A DNA stretch of 64,000 bases, taken from contig CAJFOF010000001.1 of assembly GCA_904395885.1 (NCBI GenBank), forward strand, positions 25,765-89,764. Reading direction: 5' to 3'. This stretch comes from an uncultured Lachnospiraceae bacterium (lineage in GTDB: Bacteria; Bacillota; Clostridia; Lachnospirales; Lachnospiraceae). A program made the translations under genes and the position numbers. This document shows, piece after piece, positions 45,173 to 51,651 of this stretch. Positions within the stretch are counted from its first letter, which is position 1. Every line of letters starts with the position of its first letter. The notes beneath the pieces are model-generated. The model saw only the letters and a program-made list of their open reading frames with translations, had not been told where the DNA came from and did no database searches.

Positions 45173-46555
45173 CTATGCGGCCGAAAATCTCTTCCATTTT
45201 CCGCCGCGGTACCGCCCTGCAAAGCACAGAACACGAACCAGCCAGTCCAGCACCATAGCCGCCCAGACTCCAACTGCCCCCATCCCAAAGTTCTCTGCCA
45301 AGATGTACCCGATTCCCAAACGGAATGTGATCATAGAGACGATGGAAACGCACATTGGGAATCTGACATCGTTTGCTGCCCTCAAAACATTGGGAAGGGT
45401 AAACGAGGCAGGCCATAAAAGGATTGCAAATCCATTGTGGATCAACACCAGAACTGCAGCCAGGGCAAGCGTCTCCTCCGACAAACCGTACAGCATCAGG
45501 GTAAGAGGCATAGTGAAAATCACGCCTGCACAGCACAGGCCATTGATCAAGTATGTAATTTTCATCATTTTTTTTGCATAATATTCCGCCTGCGGAAAAT
45601 CGCCTGCCCCGACGCACCGCCCAATGACTGTGATCATAGCCAGATTCATTGCCTGTCCGGGCAAAACTCCCATACTGTCCAGGTTGTTGGCCACAGCATT
45701 CGCTGCGATCTGGGTTGTTCCAAACATTGCAATGATGCTGACCACCAGAACTCTTCCCAACTGAAAGATGCTGTTCTCAATTCCTCCCGGAATCCCGATA
45801 TTCAGGATACTTTTTACCAGGCGTCCCCTGAACTTCGCCCCCTTCAGCCGAACATGGATCTCCAGTGCCGGATCATGAAGGCGCCGCAGAAGGATCACGC
45901 AGGCTACAGCACGTGAAACCAGAGTCGCCGTCGCTGCCCCAGCTGCTCCCCAGTGAAATCCAAAAATCAGCACTCCATCTCCCACAATGTTAATCAGGTT
46001 CATTACGATTGCTGCTTCCATCGAAATTTTAGAGTTTCCCATGGAGCGGAACAGTGCGGCACAGGAATTATATACAGCCAAAAACGGATAGGAGAAAGCG
46101 CATATAACCAGATAGATCAACGCATTTTCCATAACATCTGGTTCTATATTTCCATAAAGCAGAGTTAAAAGACCTTTCCGGAACACTATCGAGAGAACCA
46201 TTACAACCAGAGAAATCAGTCCTGTAACCAGAATAAGCTGATTTGCCGCCTCGCAAGCTCTTCCTCTCTTTTTCTGCCCCAAAAACTGAGAGGACACCAC
46301 GGCGCCTCCCGTCGAAACGGCCGCAAATAAATTGATCAAAAGGTTATTGATCATATCCACCAGAGACACCCCAGATGTGGCGGCTTCCCCGGCGCTGGAC
46401 ACCATCATAGTATCCACCATCCCCACTGTTACAGCCAGTATCTGCTCCACCACCAGCGGAGCAATCAGCCTGGTCAGATCTCTGTTGGTAAACAGATATC
46501 CGTCCGGCAGCGGCCTCTTTTCTCTTCTTATTCCCCTGTAAAATATTGTTTTCAT
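45173..46555 (-). CDS. MATE-family efflux transporter (second copy)
   Basis: A 460-residue membrane protein with two six-helix halves. It carries the MATE pattern LTRLIAPLVVEQILAVTVGMVDTMMVS at the N-terminus and FLGQKKRGRACEAANQL. It is clearly different from the MATE protein at 29.6 kb, so this is not a recent duplication. Substrate unknown. GAGGGATGAA precedes the ATG. It is divergent from the RpiR-type regulator gene, which may control it. Confidence 0.9.
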   Translation of the reverse strand: MKTIFYRGIRREKRPLPDGYLFTNRDLTRLIAPLVVEQILAVTVGMVDTMMVSSAGEAATSGVSLVDMINNLLINLFAAVSTGGAVVSSQFLGQKKRGRACEAANQLILVTGLISLVVMVLSIVFRKGLLTLLYGNIEPDVMENALIYLVICAFSYPFLAVYNSCAALFRSMGNSKISMEAAIVMNLINIVGDGVLIFGFHWGAAGAATATLVSRAVACVILLRRLHDPALEIHVRLKGAKFRGRLVKSILNIGIPGGIENSIFQLGRVLVVSIIAMFGTTQIAANAVANNLDSMGVLPGQAMNLAMITVIGRCVGAGDFPQAEYYAKKMMKITYLINGLCCAGVIFTMPLTLMLYGLSEETLALAAVLVLIHNGFAILLWPASFTLPNVLRAANDVRFPMCVSIVSMITFRLGIGYILAENFGMGAVGVWAAMVLDWLVRVLCFAGRYRGGKWKRFSAA

Positions 46556-46696
46556 TTCATCCCTCTGTCCATATCAGATCCGCATATAGCGGCGCTGTTA
46601 TTCTACTTCTCATAGCCTACTCCTGTTATGGCTCAAACGTCAATAAGCAATTTGACGAAAACTACTGTATCTGCATCCGTTTTTTCTTTACGTCAA

Positions 46697-46725
46697 TTGT
46701 ATTCTTGTTGAAAATCATTTATAAT
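46697..46725 (+). promoter_or_regulatory. Promoter of the RpiR-type gene
   Basis: TTGTAT (46697-46702), 17 bp, TATAAT (46720-46725). The 220-bp gap to the divergent MATE gene also contains TTGACG and GTCAA repeats that could be operator half-sites. Confidence 0.6.
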
Positions 46726-46777
46726 TTAAAAAGTATACGAAGAAGACTCTTATTACACTTACATAGGAGGTGTTTTC

Positions 46778-47626
46778 ATGGAATCCAACGTATTAGATTC
46801 CATTTCCAGTCAATATAACTCTCTGACACATTCTGAAAAAAAGTTGGCAGACTATATCTTTTCCCATAAAACAGGGGTACAGCATATGTCTGTGGCTAAT
46901 CTTGCCGAAGTCAGCCATGTCTCAGAAACCACGATCCATCGTTTTTGCAAACTCCTGGGGTTGTCTTATCATGAGTTTAAGCTGGCTTTGTCTCAGGCAG
47001 CTCCGTCTCCCGGTCTGCCTGACAGCAACAAGCCCTGTGCGATCAGCAACAACGGTCTTAAAAACATTTGTCAGGGATTGTATCAGGCTAATATAGATGC
47101 GCTGGCAGAAACACTGGCTCGTTTTGACGAATCCAGCATCCATCAGGCAATCACCCTTTTGTCAAAGGCACAGAAAGTCTATTGTTTTGGTCAGGGGAGC
47201 AGCAATATCATGGCCATGGAAGCCTGGGCACGTTTTGCCACCGTTTCTTCCAGCTTTATCCATATTGAAGATTCCCATATGCAGGCAATGGCTTCCGCCC
47301 TGTGCCGAAAGGGAGATGTGATTCTTTTTTTCTCCTACTCCGGCGCCACTAAAGATATGCTGGACATTTTAAAACCGGCCAAATCCAATGGAGCCTCCAT
47401 CATTCTGGTCACCCATTTTTCTGCGTCCCCTGCCGCCATGCTGGCAAATGTCTGTCTGTTGTGCGGTCCCAGCGAAAGACCTCTCCAGTCCGGATCTATT
47501 ACAACAAAAATTGGTCAGCTTTTTATTATAGACTGCCTGTTTCACGGCTACTGCCAGCAAAATTCAAGGGCCTGTGCTCAGGCACAGGCCGCAACTTCCC
47601 AGGCAACAGCCCGCAAGCTTTTATAA
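46778..47626 (+). CDS. MurR/RpiR-family transcriptional regulator
   Basis: A 282-residue regulator. The N-terminal helix-turn-helix of the RpiR type (LTHSEKKLADYIFSHKTGVQ, then SVANLAEVSHVSETTIHRFCKLLG) is followed by a SIS sugar-phosphate-binding domain (about residues 125-260; VYCFGQGSSNIMAMEAWARF, LFFSYSGATKDMLDIL). The effector is probably a phosphosugar. ATAGGAGGTG precedes the ATG. It is divergent from a MATE gene; there is no sugar gene adjacent, so its targets may lie elsewhere. Confidence 0.9.
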   Translation: MESNVLDSISSQYNSLTHSEKKLADYIFSHKTGVQHMSVANLAEVSHVSETTIHRFCKLLGLSYHEFKLALSQAAPSPGLPDSNKPCAISNNGLKNICQGLYQANIDALAETLARFDESSIHQAITLLSKAQKVYCFGQGSSNIMAMEAWARFATVSSSFIHIEDSHMQAMASALCRKGDVILFFSYSGATKDMLDILKPAKSNGASIILVTHFSASPAAMLANVCLLCGPSERPLQSGSITTKIGQLFIIDCLFHGYCQQNSRACAQAQAATSQATARKLL

Positions 47627-47678
47627 ATCAATCCTGATAGAAACAACACATCATACCGTGGAGACGAGGAACAACGTT

Positions 47679-48299
47679 CTAACAGCTCTGCCCTCTGCCA
47701 TCCTTCGTGTCAAAAGCAGGATTAAATGCATAAAAATTCTTAGAATCCAACTGGTCGCAGACGATCCGGAGCGCTTCACCAAATCTCTGATAATGGACAA
47801 TCTCCCTGGCTCTCAGGAACCGGATCGGCTCTGCTACCTCAGGGTCTTTTACCATCCGCAGAATATTGTCATATGTTACCCTGGCCTTCTGTTCCGCAGC
47901 CAGGTTCTCGTGCAGATCTGTGATCGGATCGCCTTTTGACTGGAATTCGCAGGCGTTAAACGGTATCCCTCCGGCAGCCTGAGGCCACAGCCCTGTTGTG
48001 TGGTCAATATAGTACGGCCCAAAGCCGGACTCTTCAATCTGCTGCGGGGTAAGATTCCTGGTCAATTGGTGTACAATCGCTCCGATGATCTCAAAATGTC
48101 CCAGTTCTTCCGTACCGATATCTGTCAATACCCCTTTACATTCTTTATAAGGCATAGCGTATCTCTGCGACAAATACCTCATAGCCGCAGCACTCTCTCC
48201 GTCAGGGCCGCCATACTGGCTGATGATAAAAGAAGCCAGCTTGGGATTTGGCTGTGAAATTTTCACCGGATATTGAAGCCTTTTTTCATATTTCCACAT
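47679..48299 (-). CDS. cotJC: Spore coat protein CotJC, manganese-catalase fold
   Basis: A 206-residue ferritin-like protein of the manganese catalase family, found in the inner spore coat. Metal-ligand motifs are EELGHFEIIGAIVHQL (about residues 66-81) and EQKARVTYDNIL (about 145), with SQYGGPDGESAAAMRYLSQR near the N-terminus. The ATG at 48299 overlaps the cotJB stop as TAATG and has GGAGG nine bases upstream. It is the last gene of cotJABC. Confidence 0.92.
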   Translation of the reverse strand: MWKYEKRLQYPVKISQPNPKLASFIISQYGGPDGESAAAMRYLSQRYAMPYKECKGVLTDIGTEELGHFEIIGAIVHQLTRNLTPQQIEESGFGPYYIDHTTGLWPQAAGGIPFNACEFQSKGDPITDLHENLAAEQKARVTYDNILRMVKDPEVAEPIRFLRAREIVHYQRFGEALRIVCDQLDSKNFYAFNPAFDTKDGRGQSC

Positions 48300-48559
48300 T
48301 ATTCGCATCCTCCTTCCCAGGGCCAGGGATTTTCTACCCAAGTCCAATAGCAGTCAGATTGAACTCCTTCAATTGTCAGCGGGCCGCACTGATTTTCAAA
48401 AGCGCCAACAGCGTCAGCGTAATCCTGGGAAGCCCGTTTATAGCATTCTAAAGCCCTCGGGTCACAGGGATGGGTATCCAGATAAAGAATCAGGTCATCC
48501 AGCATAAATCCTGTTTCATAGACTCGCCTCATCAGCGATTCACAATTGCGATTCATCAT
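48299..48559 (-). CDS. cotJB: Spore coat protein CotJB
   Basis: An 86-residue CotJB-domain protein (ETGFMLDDLILYLDTHPCDP, ALECYKRASQDYADAV, and the ending YCWTWVENPWPWEGGCE-like W-rich tail). It helps assemble CotJA and CotJC in the coat. I chose ATG 48559, which overlaps the cotJA stop as ATGA and has AAGGGGG ten bases upstream; a GTG three codons earlier is possible. Confidence 0.9.
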   Translation of the reverse strand: MMNRNCESLMRRVYETGFMLDDLILYLDTHPCDPRALECYKRASQDYADAVGAFENQCGPLTIEGVQSDCYWTWVENPWPWEGGCE

Positions 48560-49122
48560 ACTCGGCACCCCCTTGGCTGGAATGGCAGATATAAATCCGG
48601 GAAAATCGTCCCCTTACAGAATCCTTCTTCCATGGAATACAGTTTTTGCCATTGCTGCCACGGAACGTAAGCCATGGCAATCTGGTAATGGTTTTCTAAT
48701 GGACCAGGCGATGTGTCAGTACATTTATCTTTCCATTTGCAGCATGGCTCCGGCTGCATCGGTCTGTTTCCTGTCCCCGGTCCCATACCGGGCATCATAT
48801 TCGGGCCATAACCAGGCATCACGTTCGGACCGCAGCCAGGCATCACGTTCGGACCGCAGCCAGGCTTCGTATTGTTAGAACCGCAGCCGGGGTTACCGCC
48901 TGGTTTTGAACCACAATTGCACAGAGGCGCTGAGGAAACACAGCCTCCGACTGCAGATGGTTTAGAGGAACAGGAACTGCAGGAGGAAGCTTTTACCGCC
49001 TCCTTGTCTTCACCGGCTTCCGGCTTCGTCGGCGCCGACTTCTGGGAAGTCCCTGGCGAGACGGGCAAAGGACCGCGAAAATGTCCGGAATTCATATTTC
49101 TTCTGGAAGAATAGAAATCCAT
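48556..49122 (-). CDS. cotJA: Spore coat-associated CotJA with long Cys/Gly/Pro-rich N-terminal extension
   Basis: A 188-residue protein whose last 60 or so residues are the CotJA domain (YQIAMAYVPWQQWQKLYSME, then GFCKGTIFPDLYLPF). Classical CotJA is about 80 residues. Here the first 125 residues are an added low-complexity region with many cysteines (SSCSSCSSKP, CNCGSKPGG) and an eight-residue repeat GCGPNVMP / GYGPNMMP (about residues 87-112), encoded by 24-bp DNA repeats. Such a region could cross-link by disulphides in the coat. AAAGGAGTTTAAGT precedes the ATG. Confidence 0.85.
   Translation of the reverse strand: MDFYSSRRNMNSGHFRGPLPVSPGTSQKSAPTKPEAGEDKEAVKASSCSSCSSKPSAVGGCVSSAPLCNCGSKPGGNPGCGSNNTKPGCGPNVMPGCGPNVMPGYGPNMMPGMGPGTGNRPMQPEPCCKWKDKCTDTSPGPLENHYQIAMAYVPWQQWQKLYSMEEGFCKGTIFPDLYLPFQPRGCRV
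48788..48859. repeat. Three 24-bp direct repeats inside cotJA
   Basis: Units at 48788-48811 (diverged), 48812-48835 and 48836-48859 (identical) encode the eight-residue collagen-like repeat of CotJA. Length changes by slippage would stay in frame. Confidence 0.85.
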
Positions 49123-49153
49123 ACTTAAACTCCTTTCAGGAAATTTCTAATAC

Positions 49154-49180
49154 TAATCTATGAAGTCTCTGCCGGAAAGT
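49154..49180 (-). promoter_or_regulatory. Mother-cell sigma (SigK-type) promoter of cotJABC
   Basis: On the minus strand AC (49180-49179), 16 bp, CATAGATTA (49162-49154). This matches the SigK pattern AC-N16-CATANNNTA; SigE promoters have a similar -10. It lies 32 bp before the cotJA start, and no SigA promoter is visible. Confidence 0.6.
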
Positions 49181-49187
49181 GAGAGTA

Positions 49188-49214
49188 ACACATTATCTTT
49201 CTGTCCATATCTTA
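49188..49214 (+). promoter_or_regulatory. Mother-cell sigma (SigK-type) promoter of the Cys-rich gene
   Basis: AC (49188-49189), 16 bp, CATATCTTA (49206-49214), again AC-N16-CATANNNTA. It lies 34 bp before the start codon and is back to back with the cotJ promoter. Confidence 0.6.
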
Positions 49215-49247
49215 TAGTACAACCTTATATAAAGGAGAGTAACTCAT

Positions 49248-49547
49248 ATGTGTAGATGTAATTGCAGATGCCACAACTGGAGATGTTGCTGCCACAATAA
49301 CAATAATTGCTGCTGGAACTCTGACTCAGACAATTCCGAAGACTGGAATTCCCGTGAGCAAATTTACAAACGCGGGTATGCTGATGGCTTCCGCGCAGGA
49401 TGCAACGTAGGATTTAACAACGGATATATTGCCGGCTATACGGATGCACTGAACCAGTATTGTATCACTTCCCACGGATGCGGTTCCTGCTGCAATACCT
49501 GGAACCGAAATTTCCGGTCAGAATCTTCCTGTGAATGTGATTCCTGA
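49248..49547 (+). CDS. Small Cys/Asn-rich protein, probable spore-surface component
   Basis: A 99-residue protein with about 17 cysteines in two clusters: the start MCRCNCRCHNWRCCCHNNNN, and the end GCGSCCNTW ... SSCECDS. The middle has a Gly/Tyr-rich segment (KRGYADGFRAGCNVGFNNGY). I do not recognise a family. AAAGGAGAGTAACTCAT precedes the ATG, and a SigK-type promoter drives it divergently from cotJABC, so a role in the spore coat or exosporium is a reasonable inference. A perfect 38-bp palindrome follows as terminator. Confidence 0.8.
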   Translation: MCRCNCRCHNWRCCCHNNNNCCWNSDSDNSEDWNSREQIYKRGYADGFRAGCNVGFNNGYIAGYTDALNQYCITSHGCGSCCNTWNRNFRSESSCECDS

Positions 49548-49610
49548 TGCAAAACAGTTTTTATCCACTGCCCTGAGAAAACAAAGTAATTTAACCCAGG
49601 ATAATTTCTG

Positions 49611-49648
49611 CAGAATCCCCGGCCAAAGGCCTTTGGCCGGGGATTCTG
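49611..49648. terminator. Perfect 38-bp palindrome after the Cys-rich gene
   Basis: Bases 49611-49629 and 49630-49648 are exact reverse complements with no spacer; in RNA the central four bases would form the loop. A pyrimidine-rich tract (TCTGTTGTTCTTCTC) follows. Probably a terminator for the gene ending at 49547. Confidence 0.65.
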
Positions 49649-49804
49649 TCTGTTGTTCTTCTCTCAATGGCCAAAATCAAGGGTCCTCTTTTCTTGGAAA
49701 GTTTACATTTCGTCCATATTTTCTTCACATCTAACTGCTAATATAGAGAATGTCAAGAAGGAAACTCCTTTTTCACATTTTCATTAAAACTTTTTCATAC
49801 TTAT

Positions 49805-49826
49805 GGCCGGCAGTGATTTGCCGGCC
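49805..49826. terminator. GC-rich hairpin in the 49.5-50.1 kb gap
   Basis: GGCCGGCA (49805-49812) pairs with TGCCGGCC (49819-49826), followed by CCTCCCTTTTAT. It sits 37 bp upstream of the structured RNA promoter and would insulate it from upstream transcription. Confidence 0.5.
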
Positions 49827-49862
49827 CCTCCCTTTTATATCGGCCTGATTTTCTGTCCTGTC

Positions 49863-49891
49863 TTGCATTTTCCTCTTTACCGTGCTAAAAT
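49863..49891 (+). promoter_or_regulatory. Promoter of the candidate small RNA
   Basis: TTGCAT (49863-49868), 17 bp, TAAAAT (49886-49891). The predicted start (about 49897-49898) is exactly the first base of the RNA's closing stem. Confidence 0.6.
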
Positions 49892-49896
49892 GAATG

Positions 49897-49998
49897 ATCA
49901 TACCAGTTCCGGGAGGAGTGCGGTTTTGCCCGTATCGCAGGTGTCCGGTCTCACACTAATTTATCCCGGGAACACGCTGCGGCTGGTATGATTTTTTC
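49897..49998 (+). ncRNA. Candidate structured small RNA of unknown family
   Basis: About 100 nt, bounded by a promoter and ending in a U6 tract. A 10-bp perfect closing stem joins ATCATACCAG (49897-49906) and CTGGTATGAT (49983-49992). Inside, TTCCGGGA (49907-49914) pairs with TCCCGGGAA (49964-49972) with one bulged G. Further inner hairpins are TGCG/CGCA and GTGT/ACAC. GCAGGTGT (49937-49944) can alternatively pair with ACACGCTGC (49972-49980), giving a possible pseudoknot. No open frame with a ribosome site fits. It is not SRP, 6S or RNase P RNA by visible signatures. Confidence 0.55.
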
Positions 49999-50017
49999 TA
50001 ATTTTTTAAAAAACTAG

Positions 50018-50046
50018 TTGCAATTTCCTCAACTATTTGCTATAAT
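50018..50046 (+). promoter_or_regulatory. Promoter of tRNA-Pro
   Basis: TTGCAA (50018-50023), 17 bp, TATAAT (50041-50046), 17 bp before the tRNA 5' end. Confidence 0.75.
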
Positions 50047-50063
50047 GATTGAGCGTTGAAGAA

Positions 50064-50137
50064 CGGGGTATGGCGTAGCTTGGTAGCGCGCTCGGCTGGG
50101 GGCCGAGAGGTCGCAGGTTCAAATCCTGTTGCCCCGA
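50064..50137 (+). tRNA. tRNA-Pro (anticodon GGG), integration site of the adjacent element
   Basis: A 74-nt cloverleaf. The acceptor stem CGGGGTA/TGCCCCG has discriminator A; the D stem is GCG/CGC; the anticodon stem CTCGG/CCGAG encloses CTGGGGG with anticodon GGG; the T stem is GCAGG/CCTGT with loop TTCAAAT. CCA is not encoded. An integrase gene lies just downstream, so the 3' part of this tRNA is very likely the attachment site (attL) of the element to the right. Confidence 0.95.
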
Positions 50138-50160
50138 TTTTTCTTTGCAGAATGTGGGTT

Positions 50161-50196
50161 TGCCGGATGATTTTCATTCGGCAGGCTCATTTTTTT
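50161..50196 (+). terminator. Terminator after tRNA-Pro
   Basis: TGCCGGATGA (50161-50170) and TCATTCGGCA (50174-50183) form a 10-bp stem with one G-U pair, followed by GGCTCA and T7. It may act for the tRNA and separates it from the convergent integrase gene. Confidence 0.75.
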
Positions 50197-50197
50197 A

Positions 50198-50216
50198 TGA
50201 TTACCTTTGATTACCT
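50198..50216. repeat. Short direct repeats between tRNA and integrase
   Basis: TGATTACCT occurs twice, at 50198-50206 and 50208-50216, 10 bp (one helical turn) apart. Paired short repeats near an att site are typical of integrase arm-binding sites. Confidence 0.4.
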
Positions 50217-50250
50217 CAAATACGCCTTTCATGGCTGCATTCCCCTTTCC

Positions 50251-51537
50251 TCAGTGGCTTGCGGGCATCTTCTGATTAATGTTTTCCAAAATTTTCCTTT
50301 TCTCATCTAATCCGCTAATGTCGAAAGTATAATATTTGTTATTCACAGCTTCCGAATGTCCTAAAAGAGAGGCGGCTACCGTAACCGGCACACCGGCGCA
50401 ACGCATCTTGGAATTTACGGTTCTTCGGTAAGCGTGGATTCCCTTTTCTGTGATTTTCAGCTGACGGCATTTGTTTTTGGAACAGGAAGAAATCACCGGA
50501 GCATGAATCCTTCCATCTTCATCAGCGAACACCCACTCGCAAAGATAACCGTTCTCCATTTCCGCTTTCTTTACTCGATCAAGCAGGTCCCTGATTTCTT
50601 CCGTCAATGGTATAACGCGCTCCTTAACATTTTTTGTGTCATCAATGAAATACTCTTTTTTCATTCGGTCGTACTTTTCCGATTGATTCACGATGATGTA
50701 AGAATCTTTGACTTTATCCCAAGTCAATGCAGAAATTTCTCCCACTCTCATCCCTGTAAGGCTGGCAAGCTCTACCGCATATGTCGGGATATATCCGGAT
50801 TTTTTTTCATGATCATTGTAAAACCGTTCATACAGTTCAGCCATTTCCGTATCTGAGACCAAAAGAGTATCCGCTGTTCTTTTCCGCTCGGTACAGTACC
50901 GGTAAAAGTCCTTTGCTCCAAGATCATCCATGGGATTCTTCTGGATCATTCCGCTTCTCACTGCGCGATAAAACGTTCTGTTCAGATAGCTGAAAAGCGT
51001 TTTACACGCTTCTTTGCAAAGCTTTTTTTCTTTCACCGTCCTGCAAATAAAAAGTTTCACCTCATCCTCGCCAATCGATTCGACATTCTGTTTGCAAAAT
51101 TCTGCATTTTCAAAGTACCTCCGATAATCGGACGCATACTTCGTGATCGTATTGGAACCCACCAGCTGATCCTGATAATTTCTCCATTTGAAATAAGCAT
51201 CCTCAAAGGTAACGATATGACTGTTTGCTTCTTTTCCTTTATAGAATGCAACAATCGCATCTTCGATGCTTTCTCTCGTGCTTCGTTTTACCAGCCGTCT
51301 GTCATTATTTATCTCCGGTAAGTACGTGCGCCATTTTCCATCCTTGCCCTCCCAGATTTTGTACTTGTGCTGCTCTATAATTTTTCTTTTTTCTTCCATG
51401 GCATAATCAGCCTGCACCTGCGCCAGGTCAAGCTTACCACATTTGATCGCGTATTTCAACAATTCGTCTTGAGTCATCATTTTATCCAGGAGCCGATGTA
51501 CATCCTTAGCCCGGCCGGGGGCTCGGTCTCCTTTCAT
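50251..51537 (-). CDS. int: Tyrosine recombinase (integrase)
   Basis: A 428-residue phage-type integrase. It has an N-terminal arm-binding region (about 20-110, IWEGKDGKWRTYLPEI), a SAM-like core-binding domain (about 115-215) and the catalytic domain with Arg in LTGMRVGEISALTW, Lys in KNVKERVIPL, HxxR in GIHAYRRT, His in LLGHSEAV and Tyr in the NKYYTFD segment near 402. The stop codon is 113 bp from tRNA-Pro. The start is uncertain (ATG 51537, or ATG 51480). Two inverted repeats precede it. Confidence 0.92.
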   Translation of the reverse strand: MKGDRAPGRAKDVHRLLDKMMTQDELLKYAIKCGKLDLAQVQADYAMEEKRKIIEQHKYKIWEGKDGKWRTYLPEINNDRRLVKRSTRESIEDAIVAFYKGKEANSHIVTFEDAYFKWRNYQDQLVGSNTITKYASDYRRYFENAEFCKQNVESIGEDEVKLFICRTVKEKKLCKEACKTLFSYLNRTFYRAVRSGMIQKNPMDDLGAKDFYRYCTERKRTADTLLVSDTEMAELYERFYNDHEKKSGYIPTYAVELASLTGMRVGEISALTWDKVKDSYIIVNQSEKYDRMKKEYFIDDTKNVKERVIPLTEEIRDLLDRVKKAEMENGYLCEWVFADEDGRIHAPVISSCSKNKCRQLKITEKGIHAYRRTVNSKMRCAGVPVTVAASLLGHSEAVNNKYYTFDISGLDEKRKILENINQKMPASH

Positions 51538-51544
51538 AATAATC

Positions 51545-51606
51545 GGAATGGCCGCACCATTTTTGCGGCCATTCCTTATTTATTTTTCTAACGAATTTTT
51601 TCGTTA
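51545..51606. repeat. Two inverted repeats upstream of the integrase gene
   Basis: GGAATGGCCGCA (51545-51556) pairs with TGCGGCCATTCC (51564-51575), and TAACGA (51589-51594) with TCGTTA (51601-51606). They fill most of the gap between the integrase and the upstream ATPase gene. The first ends only eight bases before the integrase ATG, so it could end the upstream transcript or limit integrase translation. Confidence 0.5.
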
Positions 51607-51651
51607 ACTAGCAGTCTTTTCGGATTTTAAAAAAGCCAAGAAATCCAAAGT

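Noticed and set aside
48788-48859. Tandem 24-bp repeats looking like a short CRISPR.
   Set aside because: The units are contiguous without spacers and encode an in-frame protein repeat of CotJA. No cas genes are present.
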